Made by a program: the position numbers and the translations under genes
In this document: positions 36,943 to 47,332 of the stretch, piece after piece
Layout of the letters: every line of letters starts with the position of its first letter
How positions within the stretch are numbered: the stretch's first letter is position 1
Origin: an uncultured Tateyamaria sp.
Lineage (GTDB): Bacteria > Pseudomonadota > Alphaproteobacteria > Rhodobacterales > Rhodobacteraceae
Assembly (NCBI RefSeq): GCF_947504105.1
Contig: NZ_CANNGP010000003.1
Location: 124,001-188,000, forward strand
Direction of reading: 5' to 3'
DNA: 64,000 nucleotides
The notes under the pieces: generated by a model
Told to the model about the DNA's origin: nothing
What the model saw: the letters and a program-made list of their open reading frames with translations, nothing else
Databases searched by the model: none

Positions 36943-39543
36943 CTAGAAACGGTCCAGCAGGCGCTTGAGGTAGTCAAGTTCCACATCGGGCCGCTCGCCA
37001 TCGCCTGACCGGCGACGAATTTCGTCAAGCAGGTCGCGGGCGCGGCGGTACACGTCTTCACCCTGAAGCAGCCCCTCTTCCGTGCCGACGGATCCGTTGG
37101 CCCCCGGATCACGGCCAAGAGGATCACGCGCCTCGGCGCGGCGGTCGCTTTCGCTGGTGCCCTGCCCCTGCTGTGCGTTTTGTTGCTCCTGCTGCATCGC
37201 CTCGCCCAAGGCGCGCATTCCCTCACGCAGCGCTTCCATGGCCTGCGACTGGTTATCGATGGCTTCGGCGAAATCGCGTTGACGCAATGCCTCTTCCGCA
37301 CCATCCATGGCGCGGCCAGCGCGGTCCAATGCATCGCGCGCATCGTCGCCTTCGGGCGTACCTGCACCCGGCAGGCTGCCCTGCTGGCGGCGTAGCTCAT
37401 CTCGCAATGCCTGCTGACGGTCAGCAAGAGCGCCTTCGGACTGCCCCTCTGCCTCCTCGTTGCCATCACCGGCGCCTTCATTGTTGCCCTGTTCACCCTG
37501 GCCTTCACCGCCCTGACTATGCTGGTTGCCGCGCCCCTGACCACCATCGCGGCCCTCGTTGCCCTGACTTTCACCCGTCTGCGCATTCGGGTTGAACTGT
37601 TCCTGCAGATCGCGGAACGCATCATCGCTCAGGCCTTGCTGTTCACGCAGGGTTTCGGCCAAGCCTTCCATGGCCTGTTCACCCGGACTTTGGCCTTCGC
37701 CGCCCTGCCCTCGGGTAACCTGCATGTTCTCCAGCATCTCCTGCAGCTCGCGCAGGGCTTGCTCGGCCTCGGCCATGCGGCCTTGCTCCATCAGTTCCTG
37801 AATCCGATCCACCATGCGTTGCAGGTCATCCTGCGTCATCTGCATCTGGTTTTGTGGTTGATTGCGCGGGTTCTCATCATTCTCCTGCTGGTCCAGCTCT
37901 GCCTGACGGGACAACTGCTGCATATAGTCATCGGTCGCACGGCGCAGCTCGCGCATCAGCTCCTCGATCTCTGCCGGGCTGGCACCATCGCGCATTGCTT
38001 GCTCCAGCCGTTCGCGAGCGCGGCGCAAGCGCTCCAGCGCGTCTGACAGGTCTCCCTCTTCGATCCCCAGGGCAAGGTCCCACATGTCGCGCGCCACGTC
38101 TTCTTGCTGCTCATCCGTCAAGCCATAGCTCGCCAGCGTCTCAAGTCTCGTGATTACGCGGCGCAGCCGCAGCTGATCCACTTCGCGGCGGAACACGTCA
38201 TCGGGCCGATACGCCACAGCACGCAGGATTTGCGCGATACGCGTGCCGTTGCCCTTCGACCACAGCAAATCACGACGCTGCTCGATGATGGACGCGGCCA
38301 GTGGGTCAAAAAACCGCCGCCCCGGCAAGGTCATCTTGAACGGTTCGGTTTCCGATTGCTGCTCAGCCGCATCAAGCGCTGTGAGTATGACAGTCACCGG
38401 CAGATTGGCCCATGGGTGTTCCGAGAAATCCTCGACCAATGCCTCTTCGAATTCGGTCCGATCCCCCGTGAACGGCATCGGCAGCGCGGCAGTGATCTCG
38501 GGCCGCGGCTCGGGCGCAATGCTCAGACCATGGCGGCGATCCACTTCAGCCAGATCAAGGAAAAACCGGGCCTCTCCTGCTTCGACGCCGTAATCGTCGG
38601 AAGCGCTGTAGGGAAGTGTCATCTCGCCCAGCGCGGTTGCCTCAGGCGTCGAGAGCACCGCAATAGTGGGTGCGACATCAGGCAATACGGTCACAGCCCA
38701 TGTACGGCCTCCAGGGCCGTTGATCGCAATCTCTCCGGACTGGACAACCGTAAAATCCTGTTCCGGGGCAGACGCCGGGGGTACCTCTCCAATGCGACCT
38801 GACACGGTTTCCGAGACGGTCAATGCGCCAACTTCACCGTACAGGCGCAAAGTTATGAGCGCCCCTGCAGGCACCGCAAGTGGTCCCTCGGCAATATCGT
38901 TCAGATAAATAGTAGGACGTCCCGTGTAGCGCGGGCTTTCAGCCCACCCTTCCCAAACCGGGCCTGTCGCCAACCCGTTGCCTGGGCCCGGTGTCATGTC
39001 AGTCACCGATCCGACACGCCAGATTGACCCAAAGATCAGGGCCACGGCGAAGATAAGCACGGCCACATAGCGCAGAGCATAGGGATCGCGGCGGGCAATA
39101 CGCAGATCTGCCGGCACTGGCTGCGCTGCAGCGGCGCGCTGCGCCATACGCGCTTGGTGCGCACGCCAAACAGCGGTTGAAGCGGCATCGCCGTCCCCGA
39201 TGGCCTGTTCATCCATCAGCGCTTGAATGGGGCGGCCCGGCAGCGTTTCGTCCAACCGGATCAACGCGGCTTCACGCGTCGGGATGCGGAAGCGGCGCAG
39301 AGCATAGATCAATGCACCGACACCAGCCAGCGCCGCCACGACGCCAAGGAACCAGACCAGTTCGATCATAACGCTGTCCTGCAAGCCCAGCATCAGCAGC
39401 GCCAATACAGCCAAAACAACGGTCGCCAGAGGCCATGTCGCCTGCCAGAAGGCCTCGGCAAACATGCCCCCGCGCGTCAACGCGAGCGGCCAGCGCAGCG
39501 ACTTCAAGCCGCGTCGCACGTCATGTCTGGAAAAACTCGCCAT
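36943..39543 (-). CDS. TIGR02302 / DUF4175 family membrane protein
   Basis: An 866-aa protein with two N-terminal membrane helices (ATWPLATVVLAVLALLMLGL, MIELVWFLGVVAALAGVGAL) and a third near residue 160. A periplasmic region follows, then a very long C-terminal part that is rich in Gln, Glu, Gly and Asn and predicted coiled or disordered (for example MQEQ-like runs around residues 600-760). This layout matches the TIGR02302 proteins found only in alphaproteobacteria. Function unknown; a structural role in the envelope is plausible. It begins 67 nt downstream of lysA on the same strand. Confidence 0.9.
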   Translation of the reverse strand: MASFSRHDVRRGLKSLRWPLALTRGGMFAEAFWQATWPLATVVLAVLALLMLGLQDSVMIELVWFLGVVAALAGVGALIYALRRFRIPTREAALIRLDETLPGRPIQALMDEQAIGDGDAASTAVWRAHQARMAQRAAAAQPVPADLRIARRDPYALRYVAVLIFAVALIFGSIWRVGSVTDMTPGPGNGLATGPVWEGWAESPRYTGRPTIYLNDIAEGPLAVPAGALITLRLYGEVGALTVSETVSGRIGEVPPASAPEQDFTVVQSGEIAINGPGGRTWAVTVLPDVAPTIAVLSTPEATALGEMTLPYSASDDYGVEAGEARFFLDLAEVDRRHGLSIAPEPRPEITAALPMPFTGDRTEFEEALVEDFSEHPWANLPVTVILTALDAAEQQSETEPFKMTLPGRRFFDPLAASIIEQRRDLLWSKGNGTRIAQILRAVAYRPDDVFRREVDQLRLRRVITRLETLASYGLTDEQQEDVARDMWDLALGIEEGDLSDALERLRRARERLEQAMRDGASPAEIEELMRELRRATDDYMQQLSRQAELDQQENDENPRNQPQNQMQMTQDDLQRMVDRIQELMEQGRMAEAEQALRELQEMLENMQVTRGQGGEGQSPGEQAMEGLAETLREQQGLSDDAFRDLQEQFNPNAQTGESQGNEGRDGGQGRGNQHSQGGEGQGEQGNNEGAGDGNEEAEGQSEGALADRQQALRDELRRQQGSLPGAGTPEGDDARDALDRAGRAMDGAEEALRQRDFAEAIDNQSQAMEALREGMRALGEAMQQEQQNAQQGQGTSESDRRAEARDPLGRDPGANGSVGTEEGLLQGEDVYRRARDLLDEIRRRSGDGERPDVELDYLKRLLDRF

Positions 39544-39610
39544 ACATCGCGTCCCTTGTCGGTATCGTGGCGCACCATAGCGCCCAGAACCTCAAGTCGC
39601 CCCGAACGTA

Positions 39611-40876
39611 TCAGAACCACCCGGGGATGGTATCGCGATTTATCATTTCGTCAAAGGTCGGGCGTGCGCGGATCACCGCGTATTGATCAGCATTGACCAA
39701 AACTTCGGGGATCAGCGGCCTCGTGTTGTATTCGCTGCTCATAACCGCGCCATAGGCACCGGCCGACCGGAAAGCGACAAGATCGCCAGCGGCAAGGGGT
39801 GGCATCATGCGTTGCTTGGCAAACGTGTCACCGGATTCGCAGACCGGTCCCACGATGTCATAAGGGGTCTGTTCCGTACCCGGCGCAGGTTCGATCACCG
39901 GGACGATGTCATGGTGGGCCTCGTACATCGCAGGGCGGATCAGGTCGTTCATGGCCCCGTCCAGGATCAGGAAATCGCGCCCTTCACCCGATTTGACATA
40001 GATAACTTCGGACACCATCAGCCCGGCATTACCTGCGATCAGGCGACCTGGTTCGATCTCGATCTCGCAGCCCAGATGGCCCACGGTTCGCTTGATCAGT
40101 GCGCCATAGTCGGTGGGCAGAGGCGGCGCCTCATTCGAGCGAGCGTAGGGAATGCCCAGACCACCACCCAAGTCCAGGCGCCGAATGTCGTGCCCATCCT
40201 CGCGCAGCTGAACCGTCAGCTCAGCGACCTTCTGATAGGCCAGCTCGAATGGGGTCAGGTCAGTCAGCTGGCTACCGATATGCACATCAATGCCAATCAC
40301 ATCGAGGTGGTCCATCGCACCTGCCATGGCATAAACTTCGCGCGCGCGGGCAATGGGAATGCCAAACTTGTTCTCGGACTTGCCCGTTGCAATCTTGGCG
40401 TGGGTCTTGGCGTCCACATCCGGATTCACGCGGATGGTGATGGGGGCAATCACGCCGACCTCACCCGCCACGCGGTTCAGAACTTCCATCTCTGGCTCGG
40501 ATTCCACGTTAAACTGGCGGATCCCCCCAGTCAGGGCCATTCGGATTTCGTCGGCCGTCTTGCCTACACCAGAAAACACGATCTTATCACCCGACACACC
40601 CGCGGCCCTTGCCCGCGCATATTCGCCGCCCGACACGACGTCCATGCCTGCACCCGCCTGCGCAAGGGTTTTGAGGATCGCCTGATTGCTCGCCGCCTTC
40701 ATGGCATAGCAAACCAGATGGTCCATTCCATCAAGCGCATCGTCAAACAACGTGAAGTGGCGCAGCAAAGTGGCGGTCGAATAGACGTAGAATGGTGTGC
40801 CCACGGCGGCGGCAATCTCGGCTACCGGGACATCCTCGGCGTGCAGCACGCCATCGCGATACAGAAAATGATCCAT
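39611..40876 (-). CDS. lysA: Diaminopimelate decarboxylase
   Basis: A 421-aa PLP enzyme making lysine from meso-diaminopimelate. PLP-Lys in LVCYAMKAASNQAILKTLA, phosphate-binding DLGGGLGIPY, GRLIAGNAGLMVSEVIYVKS, and the substrate/active-site Cys in GPVCESGDTFAKQR. The ATG at 40876 (MDHFLYRDGVLHAED) is chosen by homology. It closes an argH - lipoprotein - DUF2834 - lysA gene set. Confidence 0.96.
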   Translation of the reverse strand: MDHFLYRDGVLHAEDVPVAEIAAAVGTPFYVYSTATLLRHFTLFDDALDGMDHLVCYAMKAASNQAILKTLAQAGAGMDVVSGGEYARARAAGVSGDKIVFSGVGKTADEIRMALTGGIRQFNVESEPEMEVLNRVAGEVGVIAPITIRVNPDVDAKTHAKIATGKSENKFGIPIARAREVYAMAGAMDHLDVIGIDVHIGSQLTDLTPFELAYQKVAELTVQLREDGHDIRRLDLGGGLGIPYARSNEAPPLPTDYGALIKRTVGHLGCEIEIEPGRLIAGNAGLMVSEVIYVKSGEGRDFLILDGAMNDLIRPAMYEAHHDIVPVIEPAPGTEQTPYDIVGPVCESGDTFAKQRMMPPLAAGDLVAFRSAGAYGAVMSSEYNTRPLIPEVLVNADQYAVIRARPTFDEMINRDTIPGWF

Positions 40877-40913
40877 GAGAAGCGCCTTTAGCCCCACGGC
40901 GCGCCGGGATCAA

Positions 40914-41231
40914 TCAGGTGACCGGGCGGGATCGCAAAAAGAGGTACAGGGGCAGCCCGCAACTCACGCCGATGCAGAATGTTGCAGGAATGGCAATGAG
41001 GGCGATCCAGTTCCGGCGCACCGCCACTTCCGAGACGATCCAGATGGTCAGGGCAAGGGCCGCAATGGTCAGATCCCAAACCAAACCGCTGGTCGCGGCG
41101 TTTAAATGCCACGCATCGACCATCGCCATCAGGTCCCAGCTGTTCGTCTGAAACCAATTGATGAAATAGTACATCGGATGCACGGCCCCCCAAATGGCAA
41201 GGCCAAGATAGATCATGCGAATGGGCGCCAT
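40914..41231 (-). CDS. DUF2834 membrane protein
   Basis: A 105-aa protein with three hydrophobic segments and the DUF2834 pattern: MIYLGLAIWGAVHPMYYFIN, WDLTIAALALTIWIVSEVA and FCIGVSCGLPLYLFLRSRP. Role unknown. It sits 3 nt after the small lipoprotein gene and 37 nt before lysA. Confidence 0.82.
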   Translation of the reverse strand: MAPIRMIYLGLAIWGAVHPMYYFINWFQTNSWDLMAMVDAWHLNAATSGLVWDLTIAALALTIWIVSEVAVRRNWIALIAIPATFCIGVSCGLPLYLFLRSRPVT

Positions 41232-41234
41232 GGA

Positions 41235-41411
41235 TCAGAAGATACTCACACCAACGGACAACGGTCCGCGGCTGACGCCCACGGTACCGCCTGCATTCAC
41301 ACCGCCCGATCCGACACCGATGTTCACGCCTGCATGTGGCTGCACGGGCTCGCCATCCGCTCCGCAAGCCGCAACGGCCAGTAACGACAGGATACAAAGA
41401 ATGCGGATCAT
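41235..41411 (-). CDS. 58-aa lipoprotein, coupled to argH
   Basis: [20 protein letters not shown] is a signal peptide with an A-A-C lipobox; the rest ([20 protein letters not shown]) is Gly/Val-rich. The ATG overlaps the argH stop (ATGA). Such tiny lipoproteins commonly lie between argH and lysA in Proteobacteria (LptM/YifL-like position), and this one may play the same role in LPS transport, but sequence similarity is weak. Confidence 0.7.
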   Translation of the reverse strand: MIRILCILSLLAVAACGADGEPVQPHAGVNIGVGSGGVNAGGTVGVSRGPLSVGVSIF

Positions 41412-42799
41412 GCGATCACCTCTCTCCACCGGGCGACCTGCGCGCGCACCTGAACGGGCGCAGTGCCTCCGTAACTTGTACGCGATGCGACGGAATTTTC
41501 CACGGTCAAAACGGTGAAAACATCTTCTGTGATGCTTTCATGCGCCGCTTTCATCTGATCAAGTGTCAGATGGGGCAGGTCGCAACCCTCGGCCTCGGCA
41601 AGTGCAACAAGGCTGCCAGTGATGTGGTGGGCATCCCGGAAGGGCATCCCCAGAACCCGCACCAACCAATCGGCCAGATCGGTCGCGGTCGAGAAACCGG
41701 AGCCCGCAGCGGCAGCCAGACTGTCGCGATTGGCAGTCATGTCCCGCACCATCCCATCCATTGCCGCCAGGGCCAGCATCCAGTTGTCCGCGGCATCAAA
41801 GACCTGCTCCTTATCTTCTTGCATGTCCTTGGAATAGGTCAGCGGGAGGCCCTTCATCACCATCATCAGGCCTGTGTTCGCACCAAATATCCGACCCACC
41901 TTGGCGCGGATCAACTCCGCCGCGTCTGGATTCTTTTTTTGCGGCATGATGGACGAGCCGGTCGAAAACCGATCCGACAGCGTGACAAAACGGAACTGGG
42001 CCGACGACCAGATGACAAGCTCTTCGGCAAAGCGCGATAGATGCATGGCACAGATGCTGGCCACGCTAAGGAATTCCAACGCAAAGTCCCTGTCGCTGAC
42101 GGCATCCAGAGAATTGGCGGCGGGCCGATCAAAACCCAAAGCCTCTGCCGTCATCTGCCGGTCAATAGGGAAAGACGTGCCAGCCAGCGCCGCCGCTCCC
42201 AAGGGGCTTTCATTCATGCGGGTGCGCGCATCGCGGACGCGCGAAAGATCCCGGCCAAACATCTCGACATAAGCCATCATGTGGTGGCCCCAGGTCACGG
42301 GTTGAGCTGTCTGAAGGTGGGTGAAGCCGGGCATGGCCCAATCGGCCCCTGCCTCTGCCTGATCCAACAAAGCCGCGATCAAGGACAACAACGCGCCCTC
42401 AGCCGCGTCGAACTGGTCCCGAACCCACAATTTAAAGTCGGTCGCCACCTGGTCATTCCTACTGCGCCCTGTGTGCAAGCGCCCTGCAGGTTCACCGATC
42501 AGGTCCTTCAACCGTGCTTCCACGTTCATGTGGATATCTTCCAATGCCGTCGAAAACTGGAACGTACCTGCGTCAATTTCTGACAACACCGTGAGCAGCC
42601 CTTCCCGGATCGCCTTCACATCCTTATCACTCAAGATGCCGGTGGCGCCCAACATGGCGGCATGGGCGCGCGAACCCGCGATGTCTTGGGACGCCATGCG
42701 CTGGTCAAATCCGATCGAGGCATTGATTGCCTCCATGATCGCATCTGGCCCTGCCGCAAAACGGCCACCCCACATTGCATTCGCGGATTTGTCGGTCAT
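41408..42799 (-). CDS. argH: Argininosuccinate lyase
   Basis: A 463-aa fumarase/aspartase-superfamily enzyme that splits argininosuccinate into arginine and fumarate. N-terminal [56 protein letters not shown], and the signature loop [20 protein letters not shown] with the catalytic Ser. The ATG at 42799 is preferred; a GTG four codons upstream is possible. Only 25 nt separate it from the divergent tlpA-like gene, so the two promoters must overlap the coding starts. Confidence 0.96.
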   Translation of the reverse strand: MTDKSANAMWGGRFAAGPDAIMEAINASIGFDQRMASQDIAGSRAHAAMLGATGILSDKDVKAIREGLLTVLSEIDAGTFQFSTALEDIHMNVEARLKDLIGEPAGRLHTGRSRNDQVATDFKLWVRDQFDAAEGALLSLIAALLDQAEAGADWAMPGFTHLQTAQPVTWGHHMMAYVEMFGRDLSRVRDARTRMNESPLGAAALAGTSFPIDRQMTAEALGFDRPAANSLDAVSDRDFALEFLSVASICAMHLSRFAEELVIWSSAQFRFVTLSDRFSTGSSIMPQKKNPDAAELIRAKVGRIFGANTGLMMVMKGLPLTYSKDMQEDKEQVFDAADNWMLALAAMDGMVRDMTANRDSLAAAAGSGFSTATDLADWLVRVLGMPFRDAHHITGSLVALAEAEGCDLPHLTLDQMKAAHESITEDVFTVLTVENSVASRTSYGGTAPVQVRAQVARWREVIA

Positions 42800-42824
42800 C
42801 TGGTCGCCCACCTAAGGAAGAGAC

Positions 42825-43391
42825 ATGAAAAAAACTGTTGTCGCAGCCCTCTACATGGCCCTGAGCCTCGGTGCAATTCCCGCGCTTGCCGACACGGACG
42901 CCGCTGCCGCATTGCGCGACGGCGACATGAAAAAACTTATCTTCCATGGCACCCCCGAAGCGGTTTCGAAACAGTCTTACGATCTGGCCGACGGCGCCGG
43001 TCAGGGCTCGCTCGCGGACTACGAGGGCAAGCATATCCTTGTGAACTTCTGGGCCACTTGGTGCGCGCCCTGTCGGCACGAGATGCCAATGCTATCGGAA
43101 TTACAGACCAAATTCGGCGGCGACAACTTCGAAGTCGTGACCATTGCCACGGGCCGCAACAATCCAGCTGCCATTCAGAAGTTCCTGGAAGAGATCAATG
43201 CAACCAACTTGCCCCGCCACCAGGATCCAAAGCAGAAGCTGGCCGCTCAAATGGGTGTCTTTGGCCTGCCCATCACCGTGTTGATTGATCCCGAAGGGCG
43301 CGAAATCGCCCGCCTACGCGGCGATGCCGATTGGTCGTCGGACAGCGCCAAGGCCATCATAGCAACATTGATTGGGGCGGAAAGCGGCTGA
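42825..43391 (+). CDS. TlpA-family thioredoxin-like periplasmic protein
   Basis: A 188-aa protein with a signal peptide (MKKTVVAALYMALSLGAIPA, cleaved before DTDAAA) and a thioredoxin domain: LVNFWATWCAPCRHEMPMLS with the redox C-A-P-C, and cis-Pro in MGVFGLPITVLIDPEG. It is probably a thiol-disulfide reductase for cytochrome or cuproprotein maturation. Its place next to argH is common in Rhodobacterales. The region after it (43392-43559) shows no gene. Confidence 0.92.
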   Translation: MKKTVVAALYMALSLGAIPALADTDAAAALRDGDMKKLIFHGTPEAVSKQSYDLADGAGQGSLADYEGKHILVNFWATWCAPCRHEMPMLSELQTKFGGDNFEVVTIATGRNNPAAIQKFLEEINATNLPRHQDPKQKLAAQMGVFGLPITVLIDPEGREIARLRGDADWSSDSAKAIIATLIGAESG

Positions 43392-43559
43392 CCGTCGCTG
43401 TTTCCCGGAGAGAAACGCGTTCGGAAAATCGGTTTCACCACTTGAAAACAAAGCTCCATGGGCGACCACGTCTTTGTCCACGGACCTAACCTGACGCAAC
43501 GCCAAGCTTGACGATCGCCATCGCTCGCCGCTCAGATATGCGACAGGGAGGATCAGGTC

Positions 43560-43949
43560 GTGCCATTGCACATCCTGTTGATATTGGTGGTTGGCGGCAT
43601 CGCGAGCATTGCGCTGGCGCTTCATTTGCTTGGACTGTCACAAGCACCGACTTTCGCTTTGGAAACAGCCCGCACCGCATGGCTACGCGCGCGCCCGGAT
43701 GATGTGATCGAAACCATAAAGATCACCGCAGATGGACGTGCCGCCAGAATCATTACCGATCGCGGCCATGGTATCCTGTGGCAGATGGGGGCAGATACCT
43801 GCGCCCGCCTACTGACCGGAACCGAGACGCTGAATTTTGGCGCCAAGACGGCGATACTGTACCTAAACGACTACGCCGCTCCGAAGGTACTGCTGCACCT
43901 GACACCTGACGAACAGATCGAATGGCAAGATTGGATCACCCAAAGATGA
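43560..43949 (+). CDS. Membrane-anchored hypothetical protein
   Basis: A 129-aa protein from a GTG start (VPLHILLILVVGGIASIALA) with one N-terminal helix and a soluble domain of about 100 residues (FALETARTAWLRARPDDVIE, IITDRGHGILWQMGADTCAR). No family recognised. The last codons overlap the start of the sterol desaturase-like gene (ATGA), which supports it being real. Confidence 0.65.
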   Translation: MPLHILLILVVGGIASIALALHLLGLSQAPTFALETARTAWLRARPDDVIETIKITADGRAARIITDRGHGILWQMGADTCARLLTGTETLNFGAKTAILYLNDYAAPKVLLHLTPDEQIEWQDWITQR

Positions 43950-44875
43950 TGAGCAACCTGACCTATCCTGACGTTGTACAACTCGCAGTCCCCTTCTTCA
44001 TTGCCGCCATCGCAATCGAATTGATGTGGATCGCGATCAAGGGCCGCGGCGGGCGCTACGAAACCCGCGACGCTGTCACGTCTCTGATCATGGGTGCAGG
44101 TAATGTCGCTTCTGGCATTCTGCTTGGCTTCATTGCATGGGGCTTCTTCATCTGGCTTTGGGCTATCACACCGCTCGATCTTGGCACCGGCGTTTGGGTT
44201 GTGCTGGTCTGCTTTGTGCAGGATGACCTGCGGTACTATTGGGTGCACCGGTTCGGACACCGAGTCCGCTGGGTCTGGGCCAGCCATGTGAACCATCATT
44301 CCAGTCAGCACTACAACCTGACCACCGCGCTTCGACAAACGTGGACGGGAACCTTCACTTTCATGATGATCGTCCGCGCGCCTCTGATCCTGCTTGGCTT
44401 TCACCCGGCCATGGTTTTGTTCGTAGGGGGACTGAACCTGATCTACCAATTCTGGATCCACACGGAAGCCATCAGAAAACTGCCCCGCTGGGTCGAGGCG
44501 GTAATGAACACACCAAGCCATCACCGCGTCCACCACGGGCGCAATGCGCGGTATCTGGATGCAAACTATGCTGGTGTTTTCATCATTTGGGACAAGATGT
44601 TCGGCACCTTCGTGCCGGAACTTGAAAGTGAAAAACCAGATTACGGGCTGGTGCAGAACATCGGTACATTCAACCCGATCCGGGTCGCATTTCACGAATG
44701 GGTTGGCCTCTGGAAGGACGTCACAGAACCAGGCCTGACACTAAAGGATCGCCTGCTCTACGCCATTGCCCCGCCGGGATGGAGCCACGATGGCTCCCGC
44801 GACACCTCACAACAGATCAAGGCCAAACACCTCGCCCGCAGCCCGGACGACAAGGGCACGCCGGGCTTCACCTGA
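43946..44875 (+). CDS. Sterol desaturase / fatty acid hydroxylase superfamily protein
   Basis: About 309 aa with four or more membrane helices and three His boxes of the di-iron hydroxylase superfamily: YYWVHRFGHRVRWVWASH (H-x3-H), HVNHHSSQHYNLTTALR (H-x-x-H-H), and TPSHHRVHHGRNARYLDANY (H-H-x-x-H-H). Substrate unknown; bacterial members hydroxylate lipids, carotenoids or ornithine lipids. The start at 43946 gives the ATGA overlap with the previous gene; 43922 is an alternative. Confidence 0.9.
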   Translation: MMSNLTYPDVVQLAVPFFIAAIAIELMWIAIKGRGGRYETRDAVTSLIMGAGNVASGILLGFIAWGFFIWLWAITPLDLGTGVWVVLVCFVQDDLRYYWVHRFGHRVRWVWASHVNHHSSQHYNLTTALRQTWTGTFTFMMIVRAPLILLGFHPAMVLFVGGLNLIYQFWIHTEAIRKLPRWVEAVMNTPSHHRVHHGRNARYLDANYAGVFIIWDKMFGTFVPELESEKPDYGLVQNIGTFNPIRVAFHEWVGLWKDVTEPGLTLKDRLLYAIAPPGWSHDGSRDTSQQIKAKHLARSPDDKGTPGFT

Positions 44876-44963
44876 TCTTTCATTTGGCGAGAAACACGGT
44901 GGCGGAGCCCGTGGGATGGGTGCAGCGCCCGCATTGCAAAGTCGTCACGCAGCGTCTGCTAGG

Positions 44964-46028
44964 TCACGCCGCGTGGTTCAGGATCGCAGCCTCACTCGCA
45001 CTCAGGTTCCGGCGTGCATAGCTGCCATATGTGTGCGGGTCGAATTCGAGGTTCGGCATGCTTGCCACCAACCTTGCGCGGTCGTCTGTGCTCAACATCG
45101 GAAGCGCTGTGTTGGCCGGGTGGAAGCTTTCGGTTTCCACCCCGTTTGCGCGCAGTACCTCGTGTTTCGGCAGCAACAGGTGAACATAAGTTACCTCGCG
45201 GGCCTTGAGGTCGACGGTTATGGTAGATCCGTTGACCAGATCCTTGGCCGCCACCAACACTTCGGGCGTGTTGAACAGGTCTTGGGCAATGTCGCCCTTT
45301 ATCAGCATCCGGTGTTCCGGCGACACCAGCAGTTCCTGATCGGGCCGCTCCACGCCAAGTGCGCCCGTCGCAATCCGGACCGGACGCAACCGAGGCATCG
45401 CAAAGAGACGCGCACCTGTCATTCGTCTGCTGCCCACCCAAAGGATCTCTTGCGCACCGCTGTCCTGCGTCTGAACCTTGTCGCCCTCGCGCAAATCTTC
45501 GATCAGACGTGGACCATCCGGTGTCTCAATCCATGTGCCGTGGGTAAAGCAGATTACGCCGCCGGACCCATCCGGAGTCGGGTCTCCGTAAGCGGTATTG
45601 ATGGTGTGATGCACAACCCACAAATCCGTCTTCCTTGGTGGAATGTCATCGAGGAACATCAATAGCGGCGGCGTGCCCCGCCCCACCTCGATCACCGTCA
45701 CCGTGTAGCTTTTGGCCCCGTCGGTCACCACAAAACTGCTGTCTGTCATCAGCGGCCCGGACTCCGCCGGTTCAGGTGTCAGTGGGGTGTTGTCGATGGC
45801 CGCCCCGACAAGTCGATGCACCATCCGTGCCGCCCTGCGGCGTATCACGTCTTCTCCGTTCGCCCTGTCCAGGCGCAATACGTCCTGCGGACCGTCCACA
45901 CGCACGGCGTCCCCACGCCAAGCCCATGCTGCACCCACTGCCAGTGATGGCAATGGTGCGGCCTCGAGACCGTCCACTTCTGTTTGCGACCAGGATATGA
46001 CAAACGTGCCACGAAAGCCCGTTTCCAT
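44964..46028 (-). CDS. Hint-domain protein
   Basis: 354 aa. The C-terminal two thirds is a Hint (hedgehog/intein-like) domain: CFTHGTWIETPDGPRLIEDL, then REGDKVQTQD, followed by ELLVSPEHRMLIKGDIAQDL and VTYVHLLLPKHEVLRANGVE. A Cys at the start of the domain (GGVICFTHGT) and a C-terminal TESFHPA are where self-cleavage residues would lie. The N-terminal 120 residues are unassigned. Roseobacters encode many Hint-domain proteins, often secreted with RTX proteins, but no signal peptide is obvious here. Confidence 0.88.
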   Translation of the reverse strand: METGFRGTFVISWSQTEVDGLEAAPLPSLAVGAAWAWRGDAVRVDGPQDVLRLDRANGEDVIRRRAARMVHRLVGAAIDNTPLTPEPAESGPLMTDSSFVVTDGAKSYTVTVIEVGRGTPPLLMFLDDIPPRKTDLWVVHHTINTAYGDPTPDGSGGVICFTHGTWIETPDGPRLIEDLREGDKVQTQDSGAQEILWVGSRRMTGARLFAMPRLRPVRIATGALGVERPDQELLVSPEHRMLIKGDIAQDLFNTPEVLVAAKDLVNGSTITVDLKAREVTYVHLLLPKHEVLRANGVETESFHPANTALPMLSTDDRARLVASMPNLEFDPHTYGSYARRNLSASEAAILNHAA

Positions 46029-46181
46029 TGCCTGTATGCCTGCCTTACTTTTTTTATTGCAGGCACGTTAGCAAAGCGATCCTCATCTGTGAAGACCGGG
46101 TTTGCATAAGATTCCAGAGTGTTGCATGCGAAAGGTAACGTGGCGCGATCTGTTGACCTTCGCACCTTGTCTCAACGCATG

Positions 46182-47099
46182 CTAGAACGGCACACGCCAA
46201 CGGATCGCGCCAACAATCTGACCTTCGTCCTGACCTTCAAATTCTTCGCCAAGATAGGTCACGCCATAGAAGCCCGAGATCCCCGTTTCACTGCGCCACA
46301 TCACGCCGGCGCGCAACCTTTCGCGCGTGTCCTCAGGGTTGATGCCGCTGGCAGCCGGCAGCAACTCGCTATCTGTCACCCGTGCGATATCGGCGCCAAG
46401 CACGAAGCTGAACCCGGTCCAGTCCGACTGGACCACGTCATAGCGCTGCCCGCTGACGCCATCACGTACCAGAAGCTCGCCCCGACCGAGGGCCCCGTAT
46501 GTGAAATCCACACCGGCTCTGACCAATGTCTCGACACCCGCGCGGGCCTCTACAAATGGTCGAAGCGAGGTCGCCTGCCCTATGGCAAAACTGCGCCCGG
46601 CCTCAAACACAACGTTGGGCAGAATATCGTTGCCGACCTGCGCGTCGCGCACCGCATCCGATGGCGGCGAAATGTTAAACGTATCATGGAACGCGTCCTG
46701 AAACTCATCCAGCCGGGTCTGCGGTCCGAGAAACACGATATCCCCGCCCACGGAGTATTCCATAGGACCGCGTGTGAAATGTGTGTGCAAGCCGACCGAC
46801 AAGGCGCCCGCATAGGGTCGATCGCTTGGGTCGAGAGTGCGGATATCATCTGGGGCAAGGATTTCTGCAGACAACCTAAGTTCCAGAAGCTGACCAAAAC
46901 CTGCCGGGGCCGCACCGCCCCATTCGGGGCCCCAAACACGCGATGATTGGAACCCACCGGTGCGCCAGCGGTCCTCTCCATCGCCAAAGAAATCGTTGGT
47001 TATCAGGCGTCCATAGCCCAAACGTTGCCTATCTTGCGCATCTGCAAGACCAGAGAAGCAGAGCGTCGCACAAAGTGCGGCGGTCAGTATTTTGAACAT
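46182..47099 (-). CDS. Lipid A deacylase LpxR-family outer membrane protein
   Basis: A 305-aa protein with a signal peptide (MFKILTAALCATLCFSGLAD) and alternating beta-barrel strands. LITNDFFGDGEDRWRTGGFQ matches the LpxR/DUF2219 active region (N-D-x-x-x-x-x-D-x-x-x-T-x-G), and DRPYAGALSVGLHTHF and LRPFVEARAGVETLVRAG are typical barrel segments. Related enzymes remove the 3'-acyloxyacyl group of lipid A. The catalytic His is not placed with certainty. A lone TGTGATCACT lies at 47131-47140, upstream of the start. Confidence 0.82.
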   Translation of the reverse strand: MFKILTAALCATLCFSGLADAQDRQRLGYGRLITNDFFGDGEDRWRTGGFQSSRVWGPEWGGAAPAGFGQLLELRLSAEILAPDDIRTLDPSDRPYAGALSVGLHTHFTRGPMEYSVGGDIVFLGPQTRLDEFQDAFHDTFNISPPSDAVRDAQVGNDILPNVVFEAGRSFAIGQATSLRPFVEARAGVETLVRAGVDFTYGALGRGELLVRDGVSGQRYDVVQSDWTGFSFVLGADIARVTDSELLPAASGINPEDTRERLRAGVMWRSETGISGFYGVTYLGEEFEGQDEGQIVGAIRWRVPF

Positions 47100-47332
47100 T
47101 AAGATGCCTCGACAAGCGCGCCCCCCCGGGTGTGATCACTGTTAGCGCAGCTGGTTCTGATTTGCCTAGTGCCAATCCGCCACAGTCATGGAAACTCGGC
47201 CTGGGACCGCGCCTTATTTCTGCCCGATTTGATCCGCCCCAGCGCTGGCAACTTACGTGCTGAAAACACGCGTAGCTCTCGCCGGAGGGAGCAGTGGAGT
47301 TGGCGAACCCCCACCAGCCGCCAACTCGGCAG

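Noticed and set aside
39683-40891. 402-codon plus-strand ORF
   Set aside because: Antisense to lysA, which has all catalytic motifs.
47131-47140. TGTGATCACT as a third TCA-type operator
   Set aside because: A single site without the 21-bp partner and next to an outer-membrane gene; a 10-mer of this type can occur by chance.
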